Below, in pieces: positions 18,406 to 34,000 of a stretch of DNA of 64,000 bases. The stretch is from Erpobdella octoculata (taxonomy: Eukaryota; Annelida; Clitellata; Hirudinida; Erpobdellidae), in contig OZ022244.1 of assembly GCA_963978895.1 (NCBI GenBank), forward strand, positions 26,834,898 to 26,898,897, read 5' to 3'. The stretch's first letter is position 1. Every line of letters begins with the position of its first letter. The translations under genes and the position numbers were made by a program. The notes below the pieces were generated by a model. That model was not told the DNA's origin. It saw nothing but the letters and a program-made list of their open reading frames with translations, and did no database searches.

Positions 18406-19937
18406 TATTTATGCTATAATATATTAATAATAACCATAAAATTAGATACACAATTGATAACTATACTAATAATAATGAAAATAATAATAAATACACAAAT
18501 AAAAAATAATTGGTCAATTAAAATTATTTACGTGGAAAGCTTCTCCTCAAGCGATCTCTCAAAGTCACCATCTTCAATTATTTCTTCTCTTTTTTTCTTG
18601 ATTTTTTTCTTCTTCAACAGAAACTTCTCTTTCCAGCCAACCAAACCAGCAACAACACAACAACAACTTACAAGTTTCCCGAAGGAAGCCAACAAGAAGG
18701 CTCGCAAGCGATCTCCTCCTCCTCAATTACTTGTCACCATACCGAGGTTTTTAGAATTGACAGAACTTATTATATGCTTTTATGCATAATTTTACTAAAA
18801 AAAAGAGATAAGTTTTATGCTACTCTATTCGATTAAATATATTTTTCTGCTAATATTAAAAGTAACGATCTATGAAAAGGTTGTTATTATCTATAACTTT
18901 GTTAACGTTTTCTTATACTATTTCAATGTATCCTACGATCCTACGAAACGCTGTTACAATGATGATTATTATTATTATTATTACAGTAAAAAACTATTGC
19001 AAAGTAGAACTGAGAACAACAGAAGTGTTGTCTCTACAAAACACGCGCTCTCTCGACTACAGTGTCATCATACGTTACCGCCCGCTTGTCGAAACCACAA
19101 ACAGTCGGATAGGTTGGCCGACGCTACTTTTATAGAGGCCGTTGCGTAGATGTCGCCCGTGTAGTGCATTGTTTCGTCTCGAAGCCGTGTTGGGCTTTGG
19201 CTGTATACCTGTACAACTGTACATACATACGCGGGTGACATTCAGAGTTCAGAGGTGAAGGCAAGGGGGTCAGGTGAAGTGATTATCTGATTGTTTGTGT
19301 GTGTCTTGGGTCGTCAGTGGTGGTGGTCGCGGTTTTCATACCTGCTGTATGTCTTTATTCGATTGAGTCAAGCAGATTGTTAGTCATATTGTAATTTGTC
19401 TTTGTGTTTTGATGTTTGGATGTGATTGTAACTTATTATGTCTTTGTCTTTATGTCGTTTCGTGTACGTCGAAGTTACTGTCTGTATCTCTCTTTCTTTG
19501 CTTTCGTTTATCTGTTAGCAGGAATTAGTGGTTTTGTAATCTTTTGTACGTCATTTTACAACGCAACTGTAATCAAGTTTTCTTTCTTCTGCTTAAGAAC
19601 TTACGTAGAATGTTCGTTTTATTAACAATGGCGTTATTGTGGCTGCTTAATCATCAAAATAATATTGTATTTGCAAGTGTTTTTAAATATGCTTGCTTGT
19701 TTGTGTACAAAAGATTCACTCTGGCGTCCCTAGAAACACGGCTCTGATAAATCCTGGGATACCTGTAGATTAACTAATAAAGGTTAATGCAGGTGAATTC
19801 TGAGGTTAAGGTTATAATTAATGAACATGTTCGTTCAGCTTTGAAAACTTGACGTGTATTTATGCATTTCTAAACACGGAGACTTGTACAAACTGTTTCT
19901 ATTAGTCCGTATAAGTGTAACCGCATTTCTATAATTA

Positions 19938-20368
19938 ATGCTACAAGAACCTTTTGATACTACAAGAACCTTTTGATATAACAAGAACCTATTGATACTA
20001 CAAGAACCTTCTGATATTACAAGAATATTCTGATGTTACAATAACCGTTTGATATAACAAGAACCTTTTGATACTACAAGAAGCTTTTGATACTACAAGA
20101 AGCTTTTGATACTACAAGAACTTTTTGATACTACAAGAATGTTTTGATACTACAAGAACCTTCTGATATTTCAAGAACCTTCTGATATTACAAGAACCTT
20201 TTGATACTACAAGTTACAAGAACCTTTTGATAGAACAAAAACCTTTTGATACTAGAAGAAAGTTTTGATACAACAAGAACTTTCTGATATTACATGAACC
20301 TTCTTATATTACAAGAACCTTCTGATATTACAAGAACCTTTTGATATTACAAGAACCTTTCGATAGCA
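19938..20368. repeat. degenerate 19-bp tandem array
   Basis: About 22 copies of a unit near GATACTACAAGAACCTTTT. Copies differ at several positions (GATATTAC, AAGCTTTT, AACCTTCT). It has the same unit length as the array at 17084 but an unrelated sequence. Confidence 0.9.
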
Positions 20369-21420
20369 AACTAAGATATTTAATATTCAGCAATTCATCA
20401 TTAAATTTCACCGCTTTAAGAAATGCATTGTTATTTTGTTATTCTTATTTCCATTGCAGGCCGGTCAGGTCGTCGTACAGGTAGGTCCAGATTGCAGGCA
20501 CGTGTTTCTTTTGTTCGCCGACACGTGATTCCATCATCTTATCCACGTGAAACGGTCACCTGTACATATACCTGTACTGTTGAATACCTTCTCAGCTGTA
20601 CTAATAGTATTGAGTATTGAACCTTTTCAGCTGTACTAATAGTATTGAGTATTGAACCTTTTCAGCTGTACTTATTTGTGGTATTTATAATCTTATTTGT
20701 CTTTGTTTTTTGTTTTGTTAATTTGTTTAGAAGTAAGTGTTAAATAGTTTCTTCCCGACATCCCTTGAGCTTCTCTCCAACTCTAATTCCATCTTTCTTT
20801 TTTTCATTTCCTGCTAAAACAATTTTTAACAGAAACTCATAGGCTATCAGGCTATAAATAGAACTTCTATTTATGTCTCCTCTTCGTCATCGTTGAATGT
20901 AAATACACTAAATACAGTTTAAGTTCCATCATATCATCCTTCATCCTGTCTCGAATCCATTTGCTGCCCACAGCACATCAATCTCAGGAGATTTAAAAGC
21001 ACTCTTTAGTTTTAAAAGAGCCGACAATTAAAGTGTTAATTGAATAATTAAGTATAAGAGCCGGCATTCAAAGTTCTAATTGAATAATTAAGTACTGATT
21101 AATATTTGATTCATTTTGAAGCAAAATTATTTATAGATGTAGCCATGTTTCTGACATAATTAATAACCGCTAGAAGATAAGTGGTGTATAAATAAATAAA
21201 TAGGTTTATGAGAAATAGATTTATAGTTAATTAGATAGATAAATGAATACTTGACAGTTATGAGTATGTGAATCAGAGCTGTAAAAGGTTTTTAAAAGCT
21301 AGGTTCTCTAAGAACACCCTTAAAAATTCTCAAATGTGTGAATTTTCATTATTGTACATTATGGATACGTTAGTCGTTAGTGGTTATAAATACGATTTTG
21401 TAGAATTTAGCACTAAATAA

Positions 21421-21455
21421 TCAGATGATGATGACGATGACGATGATGATGATCA

Positions 21456-21486
<31 letters not shown>

Positions 21487-21502
21487 GGTGGTGGTGGTGG
21501 TG
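21421..21502. repeat. (GAT)n / (GGT)n microsatellite
   Basis: Interrupted GAT triplets followed by six GGT triplets, in intergenic DNA. Confidence 0.9.
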
Positions 21503-22114
21503 AAATTAATAGAGAAACATAAATATAAAAACACTTACAGATCTAAATAAGCGTATAAGAACGAATTTAAAAAAACAGTAAAACTCTATAAAAAAAACAA
21601 AATAAAGATGGTTATTTTAATAATTAGCTTAGTTCGTTTGTCTGTAACACGATAGCGGTTACAGTTTTCATTGAAGTTAGAGTTATAGTTGAAGTTACGG
21701 TTATAGTTGAAGAGACAGTTATAATTGAAATTACAGTTATTGTTTTAATTGATGATAAAGCTTAATAGGTTGGTCAATTTATTTTCATAGTGACTTGACC
21801 TTAATAAAGAGTGCATTTCACAAGTGCATTGGATTAAGCACAAAAGTGAATAATCGCGACAAACACACAACTGAGGAGCATGTTTGGTAATCATTATTGA
21901 TTCATGATTAATGAGCATTTAATTAATATTTGAAGGCTCTCGAATCACATAAAAGGTCGCGACCTCTGAGACACATCACTATGTCAATAAATTACTTTCG
22001 TGACCCGGTTATGTAATATTTCTATCCGACATGAAAACTTTATGCACTAAATAAATTGAAATTAAATAAAAATTTGACATTATTTAAAGTCGCTTCAGTC
22101 AATATTTAGACTTC

Positions 22115-22335
22115 TATGGCACTAAAGTACTGCTTGGGTCGGCCTTGATCTTATTAGGGTTTTCATACGGGCCGGGTCGAAAATTTTCACCAAGTATAAA
22201 CATTTTAGGCCTGTAGAAACGGGCCGAGTCGGGCAGCCGGGCCCAAATAAGCCCGAGCCTGGCTTGAAATTTTGGCTTATGAAACGACCCGACCACGAAA
22301 GAACGACCCGTACTGTATTCTCTATTATGTACCAA
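22115..22335. repeat. dispersed GC-rich repeat, copy 1
   Basis: A ~220-bp GC-rich segment. It shares a colinear series of motifs with 48085-48300: TCGG-CCTTGAT, CCAAGTATA, GCCTGTA, GGGCCCAAAT, and GAAATTTTGGCT (GAAAATTTGGCT in the second copy). The shared order implies one dispersed element family. No ORF motif or terminal repeats were found. Confidence 0.7.
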
Positions 22336-24599
22336 TAATTTAAATTAACAGGTAAAAATGAATTAGCGAAGCAATTGATAAAATAGTCACGTGATATTTA
22401 AATAAACAACATTTGATACGATACAGTAGCTAGTATTCCAGAAATCGGAAGTTTAACTTTTTCTGGCAGCACTGGCAACTAGTGGCAACACCTTAGATGG
22501 AGTTATAGTTGAAGTTAGAAAGGAGAAAAAAGTGCAAGCTGTCTTTTAAAAGATACAACGTCAGCATAATCTCAAAAAACCAACCATGATTTTTTAAGTT
22601 ATGCAATTTATACTGGTTTTTAGGTCATAATTAGACATTGAAAATTACTAACCAGTATGAGTATTATAATTGTATTCAAACCATTTGGTTTTCTGTCGAT
22701 CGTGTACAGTTATATATCAAGTTTAATCAAGAAACTAATTGACTAATCAATATTCAGAAATTAGTAACCAACTAATCAATATTCAAAAATAATTAATCAA
22801 CTAGTCAATATTTAAAAATATTATTTATGTTAAACAATTGGAATAATTTCACCAGCTCTGCATCCGCATTACTACATACAAGATCATGAAGAGACATTAA
22901 GCGATAAACCGGAACCGTGCTAATGAATTAAGTAATGTGAAGTCCAAGAAACTGCTCATTCAATTCATTCACAGATATAAATGCTAGCAAACTTGTCAAT
23001 AGAGTTTGTAGTGTTAATAACAACCGTACCCACAGTAAATCAATATAAAAAAACTGTCACCATGACACAGATAATTGCTTCACCATATTTCTGATACCTG
23101 AGCTATTTCTCGCCTGTAGGACATGGATCGCGTCAAATCTTATTCAGCCGTTAAAACATTTTTAGCACTCAGTCGCTAAGTTTTTAAGAAGTTATTATTG
23201 TCGAAGAGAGGCGAACAAATATTCGTACTTATAGGTTAACGAGGCTAATTGTATTAAAAATGATGGAAGTGTATTTTAATTATTTATAGACTGTCTCGTT
23301 ACTGACCTCTTCAGAATTCTAAAAATATCTTATTGACGAATTTCTGTTTTTAAGTAGTTGTAATTATATCAATTTTGTAAAAAAATGAATTAGAAATAAA
23401 TATTAGTTATTATATCAAGGTGTTTCGATATCCAAGAATTTTTTTTTTATAATAGTTTATAGTTCTTTACACCAAGTGTTTTAAGACTAAAATAGCTGTA
23501 TGTAGGAAGCACCTAAGTTTTTCCTGTCGTGGATCATAAATTGATCCTTTTAACTGTCCCTCCTCCGTTATCCAGGCTTGGGACTGGCTCGCAATTAGCG
23601 AGGCGGAGTTGATCCAAGAAGTGCCAGGTAAGATATTATAAGTCACAGGTGAACTATACCTAGGTATTAAAGTACTGCACTGGCCGATTTTTCGCGGTTC
23701 ATTTTTGCAGATCTAAAATTTCTATATTTTGCACACAAATCTCGGCCCGGTTTGACTTCAAACCCTACAAATCAAGATCCGGTATGTGCAGAATACTCTA
23801 ATTATAGGTATACAGCTGAGGCGCAAAGAAATTAAGTATCGCTTATTGCCACCGGCGCATTGTGTCCAAAATCAAGTCCTGTCCAACCGATATATACACC
23901 CTTAGTCAAGTCGCCAACCTGAACATTTATAGTCACATTCCCGATCAATGCCTTCGCAAACAATTTAAGATATCCGCCACTTCGCCACCACAGCTGTTTC
24001 ATTCCTTAACTTCCTTTTAAAGCACTCACAGTGCTTATAATAACATGATTTATTTAATCAAAACATTATTATGATTTTTATTATAATTACATCATTTATT
24101 ATTCAAACTCAGCTCTGCAGCCGGCAATAGGTAAAGTCAGAGCTCGAACTGAGTACTCAGACCATTTACACGCAAAAAAGTTAAATAAACATACAAAACA
24201 CATAACAGAAAATCAATCAACATAAGTAGGTAGAAATTGTTCTTATTATTGTTGTTATTATTATTAGTATTATTATTATTTTTCGTGGCTTGAGTGAGTC
24301 TATGAAAACGTCTTGCCCGTCCTAATTGGCGATTCAGTTAAGAATTAATAATGTTAATATACGAAATTAGTCGCTAGTAGGAGTGTAGTATACAGTGTAA
24401 GATCGCATTACTTTATCGGCGGGTGAAAGCAATTGAAATTATAGTAGGAGCTGGTTGTATGTATTTATTAGAAGCTGCTTGTATGGAAAAATTTAAATCA
24501 TTCTTGATATTCGAGAAAGCTTAAAAGGCGGAGAGTGACATCCATGAAGTAAACGTTGGAGTAGTAGTCGAATGCGTTTAGTAAATACACGATAGTTTA

Positions 24600-24745
24600 G
24601 AACTCATCATCATCAACAACATTATCAACATATTCAACATCGTCGTCATAATCATCATCGTCGTCGTCATCATCGCCATCGTCATCGTCATCGTCATCGT
24701 CATCATCATCATCATCATCATCATCGTCGTCGTCGTCTTCATTAT
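24600..24745. repeat. (CAT/CGT)n triplet tract
   Basis: Mixed CAT and CGT triplets; the poly-Asp frame on the minus strand is an artefact. Confidence 0.9.
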
Positions 24746-25017
24746 CGTAACTGCCACTTTTTTTTATCAACTTTTGTGTTAAAGTCAAAGAATAAATAAC
24801 GCATGAAATGCACTCTTTTATTAAGGTCAAGTTGACATAAAATTGTCATCAACCTACAAAAATACATAAAAACTTAATTTGTTTCTCACGCACGCATGAC
24901 AACAAACAGATATTAACAAAGTAAAAATAAATTGGAATTAAAAACTCATCATGGATTATTGTCATACTTCGATTAAAGTTTTCTATTATATATAACGGCT
25001 CAGGCCACAACATCAGT

Positions 25018-25235
<218 letters not shown>

Positions 25236-28200
25236 TTTTTCCGATTTTCATTCTTTCTTTCTCCTGAATCTAATTGATAATCAACACTTAGTTTGTTATT
25301 CTCATGTTTTGTCAGCTTCATGCCTAATTAGCTCCAGGATCGTTGCGAAACTTTAACAGCCTGCTGGGCGCATGACTGACTTTGCATACTTCATTTAACA
25401 GACCGGTTGAAAAGCAACGCCGAAGGACTGCAGTTATTACTATTCCTCCGGCTGGTTTTGAAACTCTGTTGCTGCACTCCGACCATCATCATCATCATTC
25501 TTTATCTGATCAGACTTTCTAGATGATCACGTGAACAATCAAGATAGAGTTTTTATTTGAAGACTACCCGCATGGGACACTAGGGACTTGGGCGAGGGGG
25601 GTGTCGCGTGATGATGGTAGAGAAGAGGAAGAGGTGGGCTGGTAAGAAAGGTGATGTCACAATAATTCAGGTTTTTTAAAAATATTTAATTGATTGTCAA
25701 TCAAATATATGCAAGGATGTTATTGCTTATTTTGCTTTTTCCACTTCGCTGGGAAAATATATTCTTCAACTCATCCCAACTGGATCTCGTAACTGTCAGT
25801 TTTTTGGGGGTTTTCTAATGAGACGAAAAGGAAGTAAACATTTTTTTTTTTTGAAAAAAATGTGAAAAGAGCAAAAATGTCTAAATTGGGTTATGTCATG
25901 AAAACATATATGAATCATATATGAATTGCTCCAGTTAGTGATATTTTATCACACGGCATAACTACGTCGGCCCACGAGCAACTTCTACGCCCTTTGCAGT
26001 GCGGCTCGTCCACCCATTCTTGAAGAAAGCTGTCGTAACTCTTAAATCGTTATGTGTTATATTAGTCACTTTTAGTTGTAGCGAGTAGCGACAGTCATTG
26101 TCAGGTCAACTCTTACCGGTTTTGAACCGGTTGACAGAAGGAAGCTTTGGATTCAACCGATTCAACCGATTCTACAATTGTTGTTAGTTGAATTAGTTGT
26201 GCAATAACTTCTCACTTTGCAAAGGTCTTTTTTGGGTTTGCTTCTTTTTTCTTCGTTTTCTTTCTTTCTTTCTTCCTTCCTTTCTTTCTCGATGCCCGTG
26301 TGCTTTTGCGTGTAAATATCTGCCGATCTCTCTGTCTGAATTGTTTAAGAATATCTCAGAATGGGGCTTCAATGTTCAGAGATTAATATAATATAATATA
26401 AAACAATATAAAATTTTTCCAACTGAAACTTTGAAAAACAAAGAACAAAAAGCATTATAACACTAACACGGTTTTATTTTTATTTAGATATTATATAAGG
26501 TCAGTAAATAACGATGACACGCAGCTTACAGAATTCATTATTTTTTGTAGCTGTGCACGGATTTGTAGCTTTATGAATTTATTTATTAACCTAATTTATT
26601 TAGCATTTTGATCTTATAATTTCATATCACAATTTAAATTCATCAATAACGTACCTAAACTGGTGTAATTAATCTTACGTGTGCATAATTAATAATTGCA
26701 TATGGTGGTGTTGGTTGGTTTTGTTGCCAGGGACGTCGTTTCATCAAAACCTTGAGGGAGGAACTTCTTCTCAGGGCCCATCTAGTTCTAAAAAAATCAA
26801 ACATTTTTGAAGCTCTCTTTTCATTTTTTCTTCCAAAAAAGATGAAGAGCGAGAAGGGAAAGGTAGTCCGAGGTACTTTTTCAAACACCTTTAATAAATT
26901 ACTCGCTACTTCAGGGAACCTACTAAACCATTATAGGGGGTCTACTTCACCGTAATAGGGGGCCGGCTTATCCATAAAATAGATCCAATCAAACCTCAAA
27001 AGCTTCCACTTTACACTTCTGAGGGCCTTTCTGTGGGCCCATTTATATCTTTGGAGGCCCAAAGCTACGTCAGGGCGCCCACTCACAAGTCAGGAAGAAA
27101 TGCCCATCTGCCCCCATGTTTGTAACATGGAAAAAATTTCAAACTTTATGCGTGGGAGGAATTCCCAAGTCTTCTTACCAGTATTTATCAGACTCTCATT
27201 ATCCTAAATATAAGTTGAAGTGACAATTGAGCAACTTTATGAACTTATCGAGTAAAATAAAAAATAAATAGAAATTGTATTTATTATAATTCTATAAATA
27301 ACAAAATAAGTCTTATTTATCTTTTTTCAATTTTCTTAAAATTATTTTGTTTATAGAACTCGTTGCTTTTTAATTCACTAATATAATTTGGATTGTTTGA
27401 GAGATGTCATAGTGAGATATCAGAGTCACCGACGATAGGAGGCTGGAATTGATCCACAGACAGCAGCCATGCATAGTTGTTGCATAGTCGTTCATAGTTG
27501 AACCGAATGATAGAAACCGTCTTAGTGCAATGTTAAGTTTTAAGACAAAAATGTTGCATCTTCATTAAGGAATCTTCCAGACCAGGTTAGGTTATTAAAA
27601 CACTTAAATAGATGAATGTTTTATTCAATTATCTTTGAAATTTTCAGGTGAGTCGATCAGAAGATTTTCCAGGTGTTAAATAGTCACAAAAGAAAGAAAT
27701 ATTTAAAAATATTTAAAACAAACTGTTTTTTAAATAATTACTCTTAGTTCTAAAGTTACTGATAACTTAAGTTTTATCGTCAGTTTTAATTTCGCGCCAA
27801 CAAATACAAAAAAGACCAACATAAATGCAGACATCAATGAATTTGTTACAATTTAAATCTTAAATTTAAAAACCTATAGAGTGGATCGGAAACATTCTCA
27901 AAACGTATTTTAGCTCTAAACAATTTCTCAAATTATTACTTATTATATTTTATTATTGCAAAACTTGAGCACGTATGTCGCTAAAAACAAAATCTGTAAA
28001 ATTACCAAAATATTAGCTTCTTATCACATCCTTTAAAATGTAATCCAAAAATTGATTTGTTTAATTGTATTTTATAAGTTTTCTGACAACACTAAATTCT
28101 TTCTAAATCCAAGTGTCGAGCGTTAAAGCAATAAAAAATATTTTTTTGATTTATAAAATATTTCTCCTGTTTGTCCTAAACCAGTCATACGAAGTAGAAA

Positions 28201-29726
28201 TAAGGCTTCTTATATGGACGGTGAAAGTTGTCCTGAAATACATACAACAATCCGATCGTATTGTAATTTGCCGTAATATATTGTGTTTGTGTAAATAAGC
28301 CATGCTTGCTTGCTTCTCATTATTTTTCTTTCTCTCTCTTTCAATCTCTATCATTCGACACGCTCCCACCTGTTCATGGTTGTCCTGTTTTATTGTTTAA
28401 TCTCCTACTTACCTACTTTTTACATTTGAGTTTTTAAATAGTTTTTTTTCTCAGAGTTTATGCCTTAACATGAACCACCAGTAGAAGACAATAAGTCACC
28501 AAGTCACCTTATGCCGGTCGTACAAACTGCGAACCATCTATGTGCAGAACTACCTTCTTTTTCGAAGAGAATCCCACAATGGCCAGTCTGAATGAGCTAA
28601 CCAGGGTCGATTATAGATTTGTAATAGAATGTGCAGATGGAAGGCCAGTTTCAAGAACAGTTCATCCGCACCAATTCAGGAATATGGCCACTGTTTTGGT
28701 GAGAAAATGCTTTCATGAATAAAACAACCATTATGACATTCTTTTCCACTTGTTGAATATTTTCCAGAACCAAAGCTTTTTTGGTCGTTGGCTTACTCCA
28801 CAGCCATGAATAACTCTACGCCACCGTTCTTATGATGGTTTCATTAGCGGTTCTTGTTGGAAACTACTACATTTAAGGGGAGCCTACATTTGCGGCTCCA
28901 ACAAAAGATACATCTCTTGTTTAAGAAATGTTTGAAATTTTGAGGTGGCACGCATGCATCGTGCAGACAAAATTTAAATTCCTTGCAACAAAAAACAACT
29001 TTAATGTTTTTGTTGTCGTTTGAGAAACGGATTAACTGAAGAAATTCGGCCAACTCTGAACGCATTCTTGTAAAAAACGTCATCGTCCCATGAATTACTT
29101 TTTAGATTGTTTATTTACGTTCTTTTCACTTCAATTTTTCAGCTTTGAGAATAAACCATGGCTAGAATTAGAATTAAGACTAGAATTAGAATTCCATTAT
29201 TGATAAACTTCCCTCTTTTCGCGATAGTTCCACAACAACCCCGGTAATTGTATAATACAGACGCTGACACATCATATGAAACATTTTTATAGCAAGAAAA
29301 AAATCCTTCAGATCATATTATTTTTTTTCTTCTATTACAAGTCCAATTTAATAATAAATCAATCAACAGAAACAACTCTTGAATGTGGGAAATCTATTTG
29401 TAACTTTGAGTAAAATTAAAATTAGGAAGAATTAGACTTTGAAATAAGGAGAAGTACAAAAATGGACTGAAATAATTAAGAAAAAAAATAAAGCTAGCAA
29501 AAAAAATTGAAATTGACATGTACAAAATAAAGTAGTACTGCATGCTAGTAGTACATGCTCGGGAGTCCTAAAACAGTACATACCACAAAGCTTCTCTCAA
29601 TAACAACTAGAAATTCATCGCCAATCCTAGGGGGGTAGCTTTTAAAAAACCCACAAAAAGGCAGGCCGCGGGCGCCCACAACCCGTCTGTCTTGTTGGTC
29701 ACACACACGCACAAGATGACAAACTC

Positions 29727-31011
29727 TCAAAGGTGATTGAAGTCCATTGCAGCCATGACAGCCTGGACGTGGGCAGGGTTTTCTATGCGATGGGCAACCT
29801 CTCCTGCTATCAAGTGATTGAGCCACATCTTCTGAAGGTGCCTGTAGCGCTCCTTGCACAGTGTGAGCGGATTGCCTCTTCTGAAGGTGTGCAAGAGAAC
29901 AAGATTTTAGTTGAATGAACATGTACATAACAATTAATAATTAAAAAATCCCAGTCATTTCACTTTCCCTAATTTCCCACAAGCACACACTATATTTCCA
30001 AACCTATTTAAAAAAAAAAAATCAACCTCAATCCTTCATCAGTCTCCCCGTATTCATCCAAGTAGGGGGACGGCATGAAACAACCCTTGTCAAGACCACT
30101 AAGTAGCATTACCTGACAATCCCTGACCCTGATCAAATAAAAATTTTAAATTGTACAAATTCTTGAATATCATTTTTGATCATTTAACTCCAATCAAGAA
30201 AGGTTTTACCTGAGAAAGATACCTGTTCCTCCTCCGCATGCAATGGCATGAGCCATTGCTGCACCGATGATGTTCCTAGAATTACCCAGCTTGACTTGAC
30301 AGCAGTAACTCTGGGAACAGACCGTGGTGCCGCAGATGAGGCACAGGGCAGGTGTACGACTCTCCTCGCTCGAGTTTGACTTGGGACACCTGGAAAGAAA
30401 ATCAAATAAACTGCTCAAGACCGACCGGAATTCTTTTGCCGCAGAGAGATCAGCTTTTAGGATTCGACACTTACGAAAACATAGAAGATCGATTGATAAG
30501 GTCGCTGTAGTTTTTAGGCAGATCCAAGAGTTGATTGACCTCTCTAGGGTACTTGACCTTCATGTCAATGTTTGCCGGTGGCTGCGATGCACTAGATGTT
30601 GTAGGTTTCTGGTTGAGGTTGACAGACTGCTGGCTGCTCTGCCATTGGAAACGATTTCCGAAGACGACGTCCAATGAATCGTCGGTATCTTTGTTTCTGC
30701 CAAGTTCTCTGCACCAACTAGAGAAGAGGAGTGATAATAACATAATTAATATTTGTTTATAACAATTAATTAAATAACATAACTAATATTTGTTTATAAC
30801 AATTTATTAAATAACATAATTAATATTTGTTTATAACAATTAATTAAATAACATAATTAATATTTGTTTATAACAATTAATTAAATAACATAATTAATAT
30901 TTGTTTATAACTTTATAACAATTAATTAAATAACATAATTTCTGGGAGTATATATTTATAATATTTGTTTATAACAATATTTGTATTTATATATTTGTTT
31001 ATAACAATTAA

Positions 31012-31046
<35 letters not shown>

Positions 31047-34000
31047 GAATTAATTAAATAACATAATTAATATTTGTTTATAACAATTAATTAAATAACA
31101 TAATTAATATTTGTTTATAACAATTAATTAAATAACATAATTAATATTTGTTTATAACTTTATAACAATTAATTAAATAACATAATTGTTGGGAGTATAT
31201 ATTTATAATATTTGTTTATAACAATATTTGTATTTATATATTTGTTTATAACAATTAATTAAATAACATAATTACTATTTGTTTATAACAATTCATAGCA
31301 AACAGTGCAGTGGCCCACTGCCATAACCCCATTACATTCAACACTTTACTTCACAAACAACTGTCTCAGTTTTGCCTCAGAAGATGTCAACAGCTTTAGT
31401 TAGATACAGCCACTCATAACAACCAGGACTCTCTTAATGACACTTTGAAACCTCAGTAGTGTCAATCCACCGACAATAACTAACACAAATTATCTATTCA
31501 TTTTAACAGCGGACCACCTAATTGTGGTAGTCACAAATAATTATCGAGTGTATCGCCAGAGTTAGAAATTGTTCATACCCAGTGAGTAGATCCTGAAGAA
31601 GTTTGGATTTGTGGAAAAGATTGGAGAAGTCGCGTGGCAGATCGAGATATTCGCAGATGATCTCAATTTCGTCTTCATTTTTCTCTGAGTTATAAAATTG
31701 TTAAAACGTCGTTCAATAATTTGAAAAGTTTAAACAAATTTTCAATAAACAGAGAAATTTTTTTTAATAATGCTAATGAATGATTAAAAGTCAAATTAAT
31801 AAGTTAAAATTTAGTTCTGATACAGCAACAAAAGCAAAACCAACGTTTATGAATTCATAAGAAATAATAATAAAATATTTTTCATGCCAGTGTTAAATAT
31901 ATTTACTCATTACCAAAATAAATAATTAAATACTTGCTACCAAGATACAATTATAACTATCTTCAATTATTAATTAAAGAAATATAACCGAAATTATACT
32001 CACGGAAAAGCTTAAGTGGAGCTGGGACTCCAGTGAGATAGTGAAAAAAGAGAGCGGCACATCTGAGAAACGGAAGACACGACCTCTTGACGTATGTTTC
32101 CAGTTCCAGAGCATTCATCGTACTCGCTGGTAATCTGCAGTTGAGATGTTCATGAAGGAAATTAGTAAAAAAGAAATGTATAAAAACAACTCGGAAGATA
32201 TTTATTATGATAATGAGCATTCAGCTCCAATCAAGTGCTGGCAACTACTATGAGAGAAGTACAAAAAATTGATAAAAATAATGTTAATATTAATTGATAC
32301 ACTTAATTTACAATGTATGTATGTATGTATGTATGTATGTATGTATGTATGTATGTATGTATGTATGTATGTATGTATGTATGTATGTATGTATATGTAT
32401 GTGTGTATTCATGTATGTATGTATGTGTATTCAGTTTCAAAATTAATAATAATACTGCAGCATTGATGATGGCAAACAATAATAATAATAATAATAATAA
32501 TGCAGCATTGATGATGGCAAACAATAATAATAATAATAATAACAATGCAGCATTGATGATGGCAAACAAAAACTTGCTGACCCAACTAGAGATCGAAAAT
32601 GCTGACAAATCTTCAGTAATTCCTCACCACTTGAACCTAACTCCGTTTCCATTGGCTCGTCTACAATTGTAACAATTCAGTTCAATTCAATTCAAACACA
32701 TACGTACGTCATTTCAACACTTATAATTTATACCGAACATTAAATTTGTATCAATCATATTTTATATCAACAATACAATTCACCGATCATCTCTTCTTTA
32801 GTCTCCTCGGCATCTCTTTGAACTTCGATGCTTAAAAATATCTGCAGCAGATGACACGCGAGAGTCAACTGCAGAAGATTTGATTCGTTGACGTGTCCGG
32901 TCGGCACGACGATGTTTTTAGCCGTATCGCAACTGCTGCCACTTCCATCCCTGTAGAGGGTCGGCAGACTGAAGCAGATCGACACGAGCGCATGGAAAAG
33001 ATCAAGGTTCAAGAGGTCAGGGTCATTAGCATTGATGCTGTGACACAGAAGAACTGTAAGGCAGAAAAAAAGTTAAATGATAATCATGAAAAGTAATAGA
33101 ATTGGTATCAACTCGAACTTCACGAAATCAAATCCAAGCAGGCTGAGTAATCATAGCTAATTAAAAACTTCAACGAAATAATACTGTTATTATTATTATT
33201 TGACAACTTACATAGCACCGTTAGTATAAATACTTCAAGGGCGCTTTCCAAAAGAATAATGCAATAAAGAAATATAATATTAAAAAATCCTATAACAAGC
33301 CTTTATAAAAACAAATCACAACGCATATCTTATTATTATCATCAATGAATCAATCAATTAATAAACCATAGCTGGTTATTATTATCAACGAATCAATTAA
33401 TTAACCACAGCTGGTTATTATTATTATCAACGAATCAATTAATTAAGCACAGCTGAACTTATTCACCTGACAGAAGTCTTATGCAGTGCTTCTTTATGAG
33501 TTCCACGGGGAAGAAATTGCTTGCAACAGCGGACAGCCTGATGAGAGTGCCGATGCATTCCGCTTGCTTCGAAGGCAGGGAGCCGAAGAGTGGTTTGTCC
33601 TCGTACCTCAGAGAGTTTTCTGATTGGAGGAATTTTGAATTTTTACCGTCCAATGAGATGACGTAATTAAATAATAATAATTCTTATAACAATAAGCTGC
33701 AAGAGCTACAATGGTGGTCAAAAAGATGGTAAACAAGATCAAATTCAAGTAGATCAGGTTCATCCAAATCATAAAAATAGAAATGCAGCTGTAATAAAGC
33801 AGAGCAGAATTTTTTATAGCCAAAAAATTTTTTATTTTAACATTTGTTTATCTTGAGATATTCGTAATCTTTCTTGTTGATCCCTAATCTAGTCGATCTA
33901 TTAAAAATGGCCACCAAATTCCGTTTATCAGCTTTCAATAGCAGCAGCAGCATGAAAAGAGTTTGAAATAAAATAACCTGCAGTTAGTATAGTATATGTA

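Noticed and set aside
28540..28722. 60-aa frame MCRTTFFFEENP...
   Set aside because: It has moderately coding-like composition but no recognisable domain, no splice partner and no copy in the window; too weak to call a gene.
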